39,080 nt of DNA from Pseudomonas sp. ISL-84. GTDB lineage: Bacteria; Bacillota; Bacilli; Bacillales; Cytobacillaceae. Both the position numbers and the translations under genes were made by a program. The notes under the pieces are model-generated. The model had not been told where the DNA came from and did not search any database. It saw only the letters and a list, made by a program, of their open reading frames with translations. Every line of letters starts with the position of its first letter. Positions within the stretch are counted from its first letter, which is position 1. The stretch lies in contig JAGGRA010000057.1 of NCBI GenBank assembly GCA_018613035.1, forward strand, positions 1 through 39,080, given 5' to 3'. Below, piece by piece: positions 10,680 through 18,865 of this stretch.

Positions 10680-10798
10680 ATGTTAGATAAATTTCAAAAC
10701 GTGTTAGATAAATCCGGAATGTTGTTACATAAAGTTCAATTGATGCTAGAAAAATTATAAATGATGCAAGATAAATTGAACAAGATGCAAGATAAGCC
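10680..10798. repeat. 21-bp tandem repeat coding heptads
   Basis: Five full units and one partial unit with exact 21-base period start at 10681, 10702, 10723, 10744, 10765 and 10786. The core is TG(T/C)(T/A)AGATAAA. Read on the plus strand from ATG 10680, the units give heptads MLDKFQN, VLDKSGM, LLHKVQL, MLEKL-stop-M, MQDKLNK. The minus strand gives another heptad series (LTRFEIY, VTTFRIY, LASIELY). There is no ribosome binding site and the fourth unit has a stop, so it is probably not an expressed gene now. Confidence 0.85.
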
Positions 10799-10867
10799 TT
10801 TAATAAGAGCCTTGGCCAACAAAAAATGCGGGCTGCAAAAGGAGAACAATAATTATACAGAAATACA

Positions 10868-11788
10868 TTATCTGTCATGCAGCTTGATAATAAACCTTCC
10901 AAACTGATTGGCGAAGGGTAGGACAAGCAGAGATGATAGGACATTGAACAAAACGCTAATATGGGCAAGCTGCACGTCTGCATGGGCAGCAGCATTTTGT
11001 CCAAGGGCAGCCAGCAAATCAATAAAAGGATAAAAAGCGGCAACACCTATACAATTTAGCCAAATATGTGCGTAGGCAGAAAGCTTGGCTTCCCTGCCTG
11101 AACCAATGGATGCCAAATAGGCATCAACGCATGTTCCAATATTTGATCCAAGCATAATGGCAATGGCTGTATTTAAATCCATCGTACCAGCAGTCAGAAA
11201 GCCCATTATGATTCCAGTTGTTGCGGTGCTTGACTGGATAATGGCTGTAATGATGATCCCGGCAAAAACAGCATACAAATGGCTGCCATCAAGAGCAAGC
11301 AGCATTTGATTGACCATATCATTATTTTTTAGGGAACCTGCCAGATATTCAAAGCCTCTCATTGCTGCAAATACTGCAGATATACCCAGCAAAGCGAGAC
11401 CGGCACTCTGAAGGTTTTTTCTTTTCGTAACTGCAAGGATACTTCCTGTCACGGCAATTGGGATAATATAAGATTCTATATTAAAAGTAATTAGCTCTGT
11501 CGTAAACGTTGTTCCAATATTTGTTCCTAGAATAATGCCTATGGTTTGCGGAAACGTGAGCATTCTTGCTGAAACCATGCCTATAGTAATGATCATTACA
11601 GCTGAACTGCTTTGCAAAATAGCAGTAATCAATGTACCGATAAGCAGGCCTTTCCAGGGAGCATTTGTCAGCACTGCCAGCCAATTTTTCAATGAATTGG
11701 CGGATAGATTAAAAAGTCCTGATCTTAAAAGTGTCATCCCATAAATAAATATCCCAATAAGCAGTAAAAATATTAACAGCTGGGTCAA
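10868..11788 (-). CDS. yqeW: Na/Pi cotransporter family protein YqeW
   Basis: Integral membrane protein (306 aa) of the Na+/phosphate cotransporter (NptA/PNaS) family, with about eight to nine hydrophobic segments. The two inverted family repeats each carry the hallmark QSS motif: ILQSSSAVMII (near residue 60) and IIQSSTATTGI (near residue 185), followed by LGTNIGTT and LGSNIGTC. The start is TTG at 11788, preceded on the minus strand by GGGGGTGA five bases away. It lacks the C-terminal PhoU-like domain of longer relatives. It is divergent from rpsU and convergent with deoC. The transported ion is not proven for short members. Confidence 0.9.
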   Translation of the reverse strand: MTQLLIFLLLIGIFIYGMTLLRSGLFNLSANSLKNWLAVLTNAPWKGLLIGTLITAILQSSSAVMIITIGMVSARMLTFPQTIGIILGTNIGTTFTTELITFNIESYIIPIAVTGSILAVTKRKNLQSAGLALLGISAVFAAMRGFEYLAGSLKNNDMVNQMLLALDGSHLYAVFAGIIITAIIQSSTATTGIIMGFLTAGTMDLNTAIAIMLGSNIGTCVDAYLASIGSGREAKLSAYAHIWLNCIGVAAFYPFIDLLAALGQNAAAHADVQLAHISVLFNVLSSLLVLPFANQFGRFIIKLHDR

Positions 11789-11927
11789 GCCCTCACCCCC
11801 TACATCTAATACTATGGTGATTAGGGCAAGGACATGCCTGAGACAAAAAATGTTTAGTTTGTCCGCGTGCTGGGTAATAAAATATCATAATTAGTTAAAA
11901 ACAAATGCCAGTGCAGGCTAATTACTG

Positions 11928-11956
11928 TTGACCTTTATAAGCTGTTATATTATAAT
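11928..11956 (+). promoter_or_regulatory. rpsU promoter (sigma-A)
   Basis: TTGACC (11928-11933), 17-bp spacer, perfect TATAAT (11951-11956). It lies about 70 bp before the rpsU start and is divergent from yqeW. Confidence 0.88.
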
Positions 11957-12023
11957 TGCAAGGTACATGGAATAAACCATGTTGTTGATGTAAGTGTGTT
12001 GTGCTCGGAGGGAGGGAAAGAGA

Positions 12024-12197
12024 ATGTCTAAAACCGTCGTTCGTAAAAACGAATCGCTTGAAGATGCTCTTCGTCGCTTCAAACGTACAGTATCAAAAAC
12101 TGGTACTTTGCAGGAAGCAAGAAAGCGCGAATTCTACGAAAAACCTAGTATTAAACGTAAGAAAAAGTCTGAGGCTGCTAGAAAGCGTAAGTGGTAA
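12024..12197 (+). CDS. rpsU: 30S ribosomal protein S21
   Basis: S21 (57 aa), a small basic protein of the 30S subunit. It reads [20 protein letters not shown] and ends in a Lys/Arg-rich helix. ATG at 12024 is chosen because a very strong GGAGGGAGGG lies just upstream. The open frame runs back to 11994, but that part includes the ribosome binding site. It is followed 15 bp later by yqeY, the usual Bacillus pairing. Confidence 0.98.
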   Translation: MSKTVVRKNESLEDALRRFKRTVSKTGTLQEARKREFYEKPSIKRKKKSEAARKRKW

Positions 12198-12212
12198 GAG
12201 AGGGTGTATGTA

Positions 12213-12656
12213 ATGAGTCTTCTCGAGCGTTTAAATGAAGATATGAAACAAGCGATGAGGAATAAAGAAAAAGAAAAGCTCACTGTCATTCGTATGATTA
12301 AAGCTTCACTTCAAAACGAAGCCATCAAGCTCGGTGAAGAGCTTAACGAAGAACAGGAGTTAACTGTCCTTTCTCGCGAAGTTAAACAACGCAAGGATTC
12401 CCTCCATGAATTTGAAAAAGCAGGTCGTGAAGACCTTGTTGAAAAAATTCGTACTGAACTTCAGTATGTCGAATTATATATGCCAAAACAGCTCTCTGAA
12501 GAAGAGGTTTCCAAAATCGTTGCTGAAACGGTTGCAGAAACTGGTGCATCCTCAAAGGCTGATATGGGAATAGTGATGGCTGCCATTATGCCTAAAGTTA
12601 AAGGCAAAGCAGACGGATCACTAGTAAATAAACTTGTACAACAACACCTTTCATAA
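12213..12656 (+). CDS. yqeY: GatB/YqeY domain protein
   Basis: YqeY (147 aa), resembling the C-terminal tRNA-interacting domain of the GatB amidotransferase subunit. It has an N-terminal helical half ([13 protein letters not shown] ... [13 protein letters not shown]) and the family tail [21 protein letters not shown]. The precise role is not established; a tRNA-related one is inferred from the domain. ATG at 12213 is preferred over 12204 because GAGAGGGTG lies at proper distance and [10 protein letters not shown] is the family start. Cotranscribed with rpsU, with a terminator at 12668. Confidence 0.95.
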   Translation: MSLLERLNEDMKQAMRNKEKEKLTVIRMIKASLQNEAIKLGEELNEEQELTVLSREVKQRKDSLHEFEKAGREDLVEKIRTELQYVELYMPKQLSEEEVSKIVAETVAETGASSKADMGIVMAAIMPKVKGKADGSLVNKLVQQHLS

Positions 12657-12667
12657 AACTATGTAAT

Positions 12668-12702
12668 AAAAGACCGAAGGCCCCTGGCTGACGGTCTTTT
12701 TT
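12668..12702. terminator. Bidirectional terminator between yqeY and the minus-strand gene
   Basis: AAAAGACCG (12668-12676) pairs with CGGTCTTTT (12692-12700), with a T-run on the plus side and TTTTATT on the minus side. It can serve both yqeY and the convergent gene at 12734-13129. Confidence 0.88.
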
Positions 12703-12722
12703 ATTTTGTATGTCAGCTGGCG

Positions 12723-12760
12723 GCAGAGATAGCTCAGCATGGCATATCTCTGCATTTTTT
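12723..12760 (+). terminator. Second terminator-like hairpin
   Basis: GCAGAGATA (12723-12731) pairs with TATCTCTGC (12745-12753), followed by ATTTTTT on the plus strand. It backs up the yqeY terminator and overlaps the 3' end of the minus-strand gene. Confidence 0.7.
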
Positions 12761-13129
12761 ATGTCTGATATCAGCGCCTGAAATCATCCATAGTGTTTTC
12801 GTTTGATTTTTAAGGGAGTGAAAACTTCTTAACAGTTTCTTTCTTTTGTTAACCTGAAATGCCTTTTCTGCTTCTGTTTTTATCTCTATCCGCTTCCATT
12901 CTTTTAGAGAACAGCGGTTAGCCATTTCGTTTATTAGTTCAATAATCTGCGGGAAATCATTCTCCTGAAGAAATACAATTTCATCGTGTCCTTCATATAC
13001 AGAGAAGATTTCCGCCTCTGAAAAACGGTTAGAATAGATGAGAATTTTTTGATACATAGACTTCTGCAATTCATTGGTGTTTTTAAGCAGATTTAGAAGA
13101 GTTTCACCTACGGACTCGTCATGCCCCAT
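12734..13129 (-). CDS. Hypothetical protein, possibly 3' part of a frameshifted gene
   Basis: I do not recognise this protein (131 aa, charged, no clear membrane segment or signal peptide). The first half is leucine-rich and helical (ETLLNLLKNTNELQKSM), the middle has EGHDEIVFLQENDFPQIIELIN, and the C-terminus is Lys/Arg-rich with two late cysteines. The ATG at 13129 has only a weak AGGTAG upstream. Three bases upstream on the same strand ends an 18-codon open frame (13132-13188) in another frame with an excellent ribosome binding site. Either the two are coupled genes or one gene broken by a frameshift. As I recall, B. subtilis has no gene here between yqeY and yqeZ. Confidence 0.55.
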   Translation of the reverse strand: MGHDESVGETLLNLLKNTNELQKSMYQKILIYSNRFSEAEIFSVYEGHDEIVFLQENDFPQIIELINEMANRCSLKEWKRIEIKTEAEKAFQVNKRKKLLRSFHSLKNQTKTLWMISGADIRHKKCRDMPC

Positions 13130-13131
13130 CT

Positions 13132-13188
13132 CTACCTGACATCAATGTCAATATTCGGTGTGATATCAGGTATATTCGGGTAACCCAT
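13132..13188 (-). CDS. 18-codon open frame with a strong ribosome binding site
   Basis: On the minus strand, AAAGGAG is eight bases before ATG at 13188 and opens M-G-Y-P-N-I-P-D-I-T-P-N-I-D-I-D-V-R, then TAG. The NIPDITPxI pattern is, to my memory, a recurring N-terminus of Bacillus proteins that normally continue much further. The frame of the next ORF (ATG 13129) is -1 relative to this one. So this is either a tiny leader peptide or the 5' end of a gene whose rest is the downstream ORF. Confidence 0.45.
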   Translation of the reverse strand: MGYPNIPDITPNIDIDVR

Positions 13189-13484
13189 TAAACAATCTCC
13201 TTTCTAATCTTAGGATCACTTTAGGGTATTCATTTAGAATAGTAAGTGCCTTTTACCTATTTTTCAGAAAAAATATGTACAAATGCATAGAAAAGGCACT
13301 ATTGTTGGTAACATTGAAGTTAGATAAATTGTACTTATAAGCTGCTTATATTTTACTGGTGATAGAGGGATATACTAAAATAAGGATATACAGGTTGATT
13401 TTTTCTTTTAAAATTGAAACTTTTTCAGAGTTCAACCGTAGATACATACATATATTCTAGTTAAACTTCGAAGGGGGGAAAGAG
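13189..13484. other. Divergent intergenic region with a 10-bp inverted repeat
   Basis: Between the minus-strand small gene and the NfeD gene. AGTGCCTTTT (13245-13254) and AAAAGGCACT (13291-13300) form a perfect inverted repeat with a 36-base gap, extended by CTAT/ATAG. On the minus strand the gap holds TTGTAC and TAGGTA 17 bp apart, a weak promoter-like pair facing the small gene. The sigma-W-type promoter for the plus-strand operon is at 13415-13440. Confidence 0.5.
13415..13440 (+). promoter_or_regulatory. Sigma-W type promoter of the nfeD-floA-yqfB operon
   Basis: TGAAAC (13415-13420), exactly 16 bases, CGTA (13437-13440). This matches the known sigma-W consensus TGAAAC-N16-CGTA. The B. 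subtilis counterpart yqeZ-yqfA-yqfB is a known sigma-W operon, so context and sequence agree. It implies induction by cell-envelope stress. Confidence 0.85.
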
Positions 13485-14816
13485 ATGACTGCAAGAAGGC
13501 TATTGACTGTCTTTTCCTTTTTGCTTGCTTTTGTGCTGCTGGCAGTCCCTTTTCAGGGAAAAGCCGAAAATGAAATAGTCTATATCGCTCCTATTGAAGA
13601 AACGGTAGAAAAAGGGCTTTATGCTTTTTTGAGCAGGGCTGTCCATACAGCTGAGGAAGAGAATGCTTCTGCCATTATATTTGAAGTGAATACTCCAGGA
13701 GGGGCAGTAGATGCAGCAGGTGAGATTGGAAAGCTTTTGACATCCACTAAAGTGAAAACGATTTCGTTTGTTAACAAGCAGGCTTTATCAGCGGGTGCCT
13801 ATATTTCATTAAATACAGATGAAATTTACATGGTTCCTGGCTCGACAATGGGTTCTGCAGCCATCATCGACCAGCAGGGCAATACCGCTGGAAAGAAAGC
13901 TGAATCATACTGGTTTGCTGCTATGCAGAGCGCGGCAAAGCAGACGGATAGAGACCCTATTTATGCACTTGCGATGGCAGATGAATCAGTGGATTTGCCT
14001 GAGCTTGGCGCTCCAAAAGGGAAACTGCTTACCCTAACAGCAGATCAGGCTGAGGAAGTGGACTATTCGGAAGGTACCGTTAATTCGAGGGCCGATTTAT
14101 TAAAAAGGCTGGGATATGAGAACGCTGAAATAAGGACCATTGATGAAAGTTTTGCAGAAAGGCTTGCTCGCTTAATTACCCATCCGGTGGTGGTGCCAAT
14201 TCTTTTATCAATTGGGAGCCTGGGGCTGGTACTTGAGCTGTACTCACCGGGTTTTGGAATTCCAGGTTTTATGGGGCTATCAGCATTGCTGCTTTTCTTC
14301 TATGGGCATATGGTTGCCGGATTGGCAGGGTATGAAACGCTCATCCTATTTTTAATCGGTATAGGCTTAATTATTGCAGAGTTTTTCCTCCCGGGCGGCA
14401 TTGCGGGAATAGCCGGAATAGCATCTATACTGGGCAGCCTGTTTTTGGCGACTGACGATGTTGCCCATATGGGGATGTCAATATTAATCGCCCTCGGAAT
14501 ATCAGTTTTGGCATCTATTTTAATGATAAAGGTGTTTGGTAAAAAGATGAAATTCTTTAAAAACATCATTTTAACCGATAGCACAAATACGGAAAAAGGC
14601 TATATTTCGAATAAAAGCAGGCTTGAACTGATTGGACTCGAAGGATATGCACTCACTGCACTGCGTCCGTCAGGGACGGTAGTCCTCCAGGATGAACGGA
14701 TTGACGTTGTCAGCGAGGGAGGCTATATCGCCAAAGGAGCCAAATTAAAAGTGGTTAAGGCAGAAGGTTCCCGTATTGTTGTAAGGGAAATATCTAATCT
14801 TGATTTAGATAAATAA
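13485..14816 (+). CDS. yqeZ: NfeD family protein with ClpP-like protease domain
   Basis: Long-form NfeD membrane protein (443 aa). A signal peptide covers about 1-27. The ClpP/crotonase-like serine protease domain (about 30-215) has Ser102 in LSAGAY and Lys137/138 in NTAGKKAES, placed like the Ser-Lys dyad known in stomatin-operon proteases. About four to five membrane segments follow (about 235-350). A C-terminal NfeD OB-fold domain (about 375-440) ends it. Partnered with floA 20 bp downstream, as NfeD proteins usually are with SPFH proteins. ATG at 13485 follows AAGGGGGG. Likely role: membrane microdomain quality control under envelope stress. Confidence 0.92.
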   Translation: MTARRLLTVFSFLLAFVLLAVPFQGKAENEIVYIAPIEETVEKGLYAFLSRAVHTAEEENASAIIFEVNTPGGAVDAAGEIGKLLTSTKVKTISFVNKQALSAGAYISLNTDEIYMVPGSTMGSAAIIDQQGNTAGKKAESYWFAAMQSAAKQTDRDPIYALAMADESVDLPELGAPKGKLLTLTADQAEEVDYSEGTVNSRADLLKRLGYENAEIRTIDESFAERLARLITHPVVVPILLSIGSLGLVLELYSPGFGIPGFMGLSALLLFFYGHMVAGLAGYETLILFLIGIGLIIAEFFLPGGIAGIAGIASILGSLFLATDDVAHMGMSILIALGISVLASILMIKVFGKKMKFFKNIILTDSTNTEKGYISNKSRLELIGLEGYALTALRPSGTVVLQDERIDVVSEGGYIAKGAKLKVVKAEGSRIVVREISNLDLDK

Positions 14817-14836
14817 AAATTTCAGGAGGTAAGAAC

Positions 14837-15835
14837 ATGCTTGAAGCAGGAACAGTATTTGTCCTGGTTGCCGTTGTACTGGGAGTCATTTTGTTGGGAA
14901 TATTATTTACCTTTGTACCGGTCATGCTGTGGATTTCAGCATTGGCAGCCGGAGTAAGAGTCAGCATATTCACATTAATTGGAATGAGGCTTCGCCGGGT
15001 TATACCTAGTCGCGTAATCAATCCATTGATTAAGGCCCATAAAGCAGGGCTGGATGTTTCAACAAACCAGCTGGAGAGCCATTATCTTGCGGGAGGTAAT
15101 GTTGACCGCGTGGTGAATGCTTTGATTGCGGCACACCGTGCAAATATTGATTTAAGCTTCGAACGCAGTGCGGCCATTGATTTGGCGGGCCGTGACGTTT
15201 TGGAAGCCGTTCAGATGAGCGTTAACCCTAAAGTAATCGAAACACCTTTCATTGCTGGTGTAGCGATGGATGGGATTGAAGTGAAGGCTAAAGCAAGAAT
15301 CACAGTAAGAGCAAATATCGACCGCCTTGTTGGGGGGGCCGGCGAGGAAACGATTGTGGCACGTGTCGGCGAAGGGATTGTCTCTACAATCGGTTCATCT
15401 GACAATCATAAAAAGGTTCTTGAGAATCCAGACATGATTTCTCAAACTGTTCTTTCAAAAGGTTTAGATGCTGGAACCGCCTTTGAGATTCTCTCGATCG
15501 ATATTGCGGATGTGGACATCGGCAAGAACATTGGAGCAGAACTTCAGACTGAACAGGCAGAGGCGGATAAGAAAATTGCCCAGGCAAAAGCGGAAGAAAG
15601 GCGTGCAATGGCTGTTGCGCAGGAACAGGAAATGAAAGCCCGCGTAGAAGAAATGAGAGCAAAGGTTGTTGAAGCAGAGGCACAGGTTCCGCTAGCTATG
15701 TCAGAAGCGTTGCGTTCCGGTAATATCGGTGTTATGGATTATATGAATATCCAAAACATCTCAGCTGATACAGAGATGAGAGATTCAATAGGTAATATGA
15801 GTGAAGACCGCAAAGATGGCCGCAAAAACGACTAA
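14837..15835 (+). CDS. floA: Flotillin-like protein FloA
   Basis: FloA (332 aa; yqfA in B. subtilis) scaffolds functional membrane microdomains. A hydrophobic N-terminus (about 5-45) anchors it. The SPFH-like domain follows (for example PRVIEPLI-type [18 protein letters not shown], and [22 protein letters not shown]). A C-terminal coiled coil (about 235-295) is rich in Ala, Glu and Lys. ATG at 14837 follows CAGGAGGT. It is the middle gene of the sigma-W operon between the NfeD protein and yqfB. Confidence 0.96.
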   Translation: MLEAGTVFVLVAVVLGVILLGILFTFVPVMLWISALAAGVRVSIFTLIGMRLRRVIPSRVINPLIKAHKAGLDVSTNQLESHYLAGGNVDRVVNALIAAHRANIDLSFERSAAIDLAGRDVLEAVQMSVNPKVIETPFIAGVAMDGIEVKAKARITVRANIDRLVGGAGEETIVARVGEGIVSTIGSSDNHKKVLENPDMISQTVLSKGLDAGTAFEILSIDIADVDIGKNIGAELQTEQAEADKKIAQAKAEERRAMAVAQEQEMKARVEEMRAKVVEAEAQVPLAMSEALRSGNIGVMDYMNIQNISADTEMRDSIGNMSEDRKDGRKND

Positions 15836-15869
15836 ATGATCCCTTAAGGGGGGAAGGGAGGAAACTCTC

Positions 15870-16337
15870 TTGGAAATATTATTGGAGAATCCATTTATTC
15901 TCATAGCTCTATTAGCGTTTATCTCCTCCTTCTTTAAGAAAAAGAAGGGAGAACATCCTGGAAATAATAATAAACCTCCGCAGCAGAGGCCGCAAGAAGA
16001 GCATCCAGTTCTGGAGACTTCAATGGAAGAAGCGCTGAAGGAAGAAAAGAGGCAGCCGGCTGAAAGAACAAGCAGGATAGAAGAAGAATACAGGCGGCGG
16101 AAACAGCAGGCTGAGGAAAGCATGAGGGCTCTTCAGAACCAAAAGCGAGCTGCTGAAAGGCAAGCAAATTTAGTAAGAGAGCCAGCTGCAAAGCCAGTGG
16201 AGCGCCATCAAACTCAGATGCAAACATCAAGACAGTTTACACCTCAAAAGCAGGCGATTGTCGATGGAATTATTTGGTCTGAGATCCTCGGTCCGCCCAG
16301 AGCGAAAAATCGCCATCGGTCGATTAAAAGGAAGTAA
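15870..16337 (+). CDS. yqfB: YqfB-like membrane-anchored charged protein
   Basis: Small protein (155 aa) with one N-terminal hydrophobic segment (about 6-18) and then a long, charged, Gln/Glu/Arg-rich region, probably extended or coiled coil (about 45-110). It ends in a conserved-looking IVDGIIWSEILGPPRAKN followed by basic residues. The start is TTG at 15870, preceded by GGGAAGGGAGG. Position after floA matches B. subtilis yqfB, third gene of the sigma-W operon. Function unknown; the identification rests on position and general layout more than sequence. Confidence 0.75.
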   Translation: MEILLENPFILIALLAFISSFFKKKKGEHPGNNNKPPQQRPQEEHPVLETSMEEALKEEKRQPAERTSRIEEEYRRRKQQAEESMRALQNQKRAAERQANLVREPAAKPVERHQTQMQTSRQFTPQKQAIVDGIIWSEILGPPRAKNRHRSIKRK

Positions 16338-16353
16338 TCAAAAATAAGTGCTA

Positions 16354-16402
16354 GAACCCCCTTTCATTTCATACATATGAGATGAAAGGGGGTTCTTTTT
16401 TT
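16354..16402 (+). terminator. Strong terminator whose 3' arm is the yqfC ribosome binding site
   Basis: GAACCCCCTTTCAT (16354-16367) pairs perfectly with ATGAAAGGGGGTTC (16382-16395), with a 14-base loop and T7. The purine-rich 3' arm (AAAGGGGGT, 16385-16393) is also the only Shine-Dalgarno for yqfC (ATG 16403), with the T-run as spacer. The loop contains CATACATA (16370-16377), similar to a sigma-E -10. A transcript starting just after it would lack the 5' arm and leave the site open. Confidence 0.92.
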
Positions 16403-16693
16403 ATGGCAAAAAAATGGGGACATTTCGTCCGCAGCTGGATGACTAAAAATATGGAGCTTCCTCAAGATGTCATGATGGATTTACCCCGCATCACTATGAT
16501 TGGACAAATCCATATATATATTGAAAACCACCGGGGATTACTTGCCTTTTCAGATAAGGAGCTTAGGCTGCTTTTAAAGCAGGGGCAGCTATTAATAAAA
16601 GGTAAAGCGTTTGTTATAAAAACGATTTTGCCTGAAGAGATACTGCTGGAGGGGAAAATTGACTCAGTGACCTATATTACAGACAATGATTAA
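16403..16693 (+). CDS. yqfC: Sporulation protein YqfC
   Basis: YqfC (96 aa), which with YqfD forms a conserved sporulation pair; the B. subtilis genes belong to the mother-cell sigma-E regulon. The sequence has the family core MELPQDVMMDLPRITMIG, QIHIYIENHRGLLAFS and VIKTILPEEILLEGKID, a small beta-rich YabP/YqfC-type fold. ATG at 16403 is chosen to match relatives (M-A-K-K-W). An in-frame ATG at 16382 lies in the terminator arm and has no ribosome binding site. The gene sits directly on the tail of the preceding terminator, so its own promoter must overlap that hairpin or it relies on read-through. Confidence 0.93.
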   Translation: MAKKWGHFVRSWMTKNMELPQDVMMDLPRITMIGQIHIYIENHRGLLAFSDKELRLLLKQGQLLIKGKAFVIKTILPEEILLEGKIDSVTYITDND

Positions 16694-16711
16694 TTATTCA
16701 GGGGGAAGGAA

Positions 16712-17905
16712 ATGAAGAACCAGTGGATTGAGTTTTACAGGGGGCTTGTGACAGTTAAAGCAAGCGGGAAGGGAATTGAGCGGTTTATTAACACACTTAC
16801 CCGAAGCGGAATTTACATTTGGAATGTAAAAAATCATGGCACACAGGCCGTAACTTTTAAAATGAAGCTTGAAGATGCAAAAAAAATTAGAAGCCTCGCC
16901 AGGAACAGCGATTGCAAAATCGAGTTCCTGCAGCGGGCTGGGATCCCTTTTCTTTTTAAAAGGCTCCTTAAAAACAGCGGATTTGTTGCCGGCGCTTTGG
17001 CTTTTCTTGCAGTGATTCTCCTTCTATCCAATATGGTATGGGGAATTGAAATTAAAGGGGCAAACCCGGCCACTGAATATCAAATTCGCAAGGAATTGGA
17101 CAAGATGGGCGTTAAAACAGGAAAGCTGCAATTCTTTGTTGATAATGTGGAGTCGATTCAGCGGAAGCTATCCAATAATATTGAGGCCATTACGTGGGTT
17201 GGTGTGGAGTTAAAAGGGACAACCTACCATTTACAGGTTGTGGAAAAGAATGAACCTGATAAATCGGAATATTTAAGCCCGCGTCATCTGGTGGCCAAAA
17301 AGAAGGCCGTCATAGTGGACATGTTTGTTGAAGAAGGCCGGCCTGTTGTAGACATACATGATCATGTTCAGCCCGGTCAGCTGCTGGTGTCTGGAATCAT
17401 CGGCAAAGAAGGGGAAACAGAGACCGTTCCTGCCAAAGGGGAAATTTTTGGCGAGACATGGTACAAGTCAACAGTTGAACTGCCGCTTAAGAGCACTTTT
17501 CAGGTATTTAATGGGAATGAAAAAATAAAGCATTCCATAACAATTGGTTCGGTAAATATTCCGGTATGGGGTTTTGGCAAGCCGGAGTTTAAAGAATATG
17601 AATTAGAGGAAAATGAAAAGAGAATCAGGTTCTTGAAATGGGAGCTTCCTTTTTCATATAAAAATGTAACTTACAGGGAAAGGGAGCAGGTAACCAGGAT
17701 TTATTCAAATGAAGAAGCGTTTGATGTTGCGAAAGTTATGGCACGAAATGATATAAAAAACCGTCTAGATGAAAATGCTAAGGTTAAGGGTGAAAAAGTT
17801 TTGCACCAATCAGTAGACAATGGTAAAGTAACAATAGCAATACATTTCCAAATTATTGAGAATATTGCAGAAGGACAACCAATTATTCAAGGAGATTCGG
17901 AATGA
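16712..17905 (+). CDS. yqfD: Sporulation protein YqfD
   Basis: YqfD (397 aa), a membrane protein of the SpoIV/YqfD family found in endospore formers. The N-terminal domain is about 1-85. A single transmembrane helix (about 90-111, GFVAGALAFLAVILLLSNMV) follows, and a large extracytoplasmic domain (about 115-390) contains IEAITWVGVELKGTTY and VQPGQLLVSGIIG. It starts after AGGGGGAAGG. Its stop overlaps the phoH start (ATGA at 17902-17905), indicating translational coupling. The molecular function is not known. Confidence 0.93.
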   Translation: MKNQWIEFYRGLVTVKASGKGIERFINTLTRSGIYIWNVKNHGTQAVTFKMKLEDAKKIRSLARNSDCKIEFLQRAGIPFLFKRLLKNSGFVAGALAFLAVILLLSNMVWGIEIKGANPATEYQIRKELDKMGVKTGKLQFFVDNVESIQRKLSNNIEAITWVGVELKGTTYHLQVVEKNEPDKSEYLSPRHLVAKKKAVIVDMFVEEGRPVVDIHDHVQPGQLLVSGIIGKEGETETVPAKGEIFGETWYKSTVELPLKSTFQVFNGNEKIKHSITIGSVNIPVWGFGKPEFKEYELEENEKRIRFLKWELPFSYKNVTYREREQVTRIYSNEEAFDVAKVMARNDIKNRLDENAKVKGEKVLHQSVDNGKVTIAIHFQIIENIAEGQPIIQGDSE

Positions 17906-18864
17906 CAGATGACTTGAAAACGATGAACGTGCAGCTGGAAGACCCAAATGAAGCAATTGCCTTATTGGGGAATTCGGATGCTAACCTAAAAATTATTGAG
18001 CAAGAACTGAATGTTTCCATTGTGACCAGAGGTGAATCCGTTTATGTATCTGGAGAAATGGATAAGGTAGAGCTGGTCGGCAAGGTATTGGAAAAATTGC
18101 TGTATGTTATTCGAAAAGGAATAAATATAAGCCAGAGAGATGTCATGTATGCACTTCAAATGGCGAATAAAGGAACACTTGATTATTTCAGTGACTTATA
18201 TGAAGAAGAAATAACGAAAAATGCCAAAGGCAAGTCCATTCGCGTCAAAACACTGGGGCAGCGCCAATATATCAATGCCATCCGTAAGAATGATCTTGTG
18301 TTTGGCATTGGTCCGGCTGGAACAGGAAAGACGTATCTGGCAGTTGTCATGGCAGTCAACGCATTAAAGAATGGGAATGTAAAGCGGATTATCCTTACTC
18401 GTCCTGCTGTTGAAGCAGGGGAAAGCCTTGGATTTTTGCCGGGGGATTTAAAGGAAAAGGTCGATCCCTATTTGAGGCCATTATATGATGCATTGCATGA
18501 CATTTTAGGTGCAGAGCATACCCAAAGAATGATTGAAAGAGGTACGATTGAAATTGCCCCGTTAGCTTATATGCGGGGGAGAACATTGGATGACGCATTT
18601 GTTATCCTGGATGAAGCACAAAATACAACTCAGGCACAAATGAAAATGTTTTTAACCCGCCTGGGCTTCGGATCAAAAATGATCATAACCGGAGATCAAA
18701 CTCAAGTGGATCTACCAAAGGGAGTAAAATCAGGATTAATTGTGGCCGAAAACATTCTTGGCGGAGTCAATGGTTTATCATTTGTTCATCTGGAACAAAG
18801 TGATGTTGTGCGCCACCCGCTCGTAGCAAAAATTATCCATGCCTATGAAAAAGACAATAGCTAA
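17902..18864 (+). CDS. phoH: PhoH-like ATPase
   Basis: PhoH family protein (320 aa; equivalent to ybeZ in other bacteria), a cytoplasmic ATPase with an N-terminal KH-like region (about 20-85). The P-loop domain has Walker A GPAGTGKT (about 136-143) and Walker B VILDEAQN (about 234-241), followed by the sensor-like ITGDQTQVDLP. The family is linked to RNA metabolism and, through its frequent partner ybeY, to rRNA maturation. Here ybeY lies two genes downstream. AAGGAG inside the yqfD end is its ribosome binding site. A terminator follows at 18866. Confidence 0.95.
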   Translation: MTDDLKTMNVQLEDPNEAIALLGNSDANLKIIEQELNVSIVTRGESVYVSGEMDKVELVGKVLEKLLYVIRKGINISQRDVMYALQMANKGTLDYFSDLYEEEITKNAKGKSIRVKTLGQRQYINAIRKNDLVFGIGPAGTGKTYLAVVMAVNALKNGNVKRIILTRPAVEAGESLGFLPGDLKEKVDPYLRPLYDALHDILGAEHTQRMIERGTIEIAPLAYMRGRTLDDAFVILDEAQNTTQAQMKMFLTRLGFGSKMIITGDQTQVDLPKGVKSGLIVAENILGGVNGLSFVHLEQSDVVRHPLVAKIIHAYEKDNS

Positions 18865-18865
18865 A

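Noticed and set aside
10585..11046. Minus-strand 153-codon ORF crossing the tandem repeat and yqeW
   Set aside because: It overlaps yqeW in another frame and reads through the deoC-yqeW terminator; its heptads follow from the 21-bp DNA repeat.
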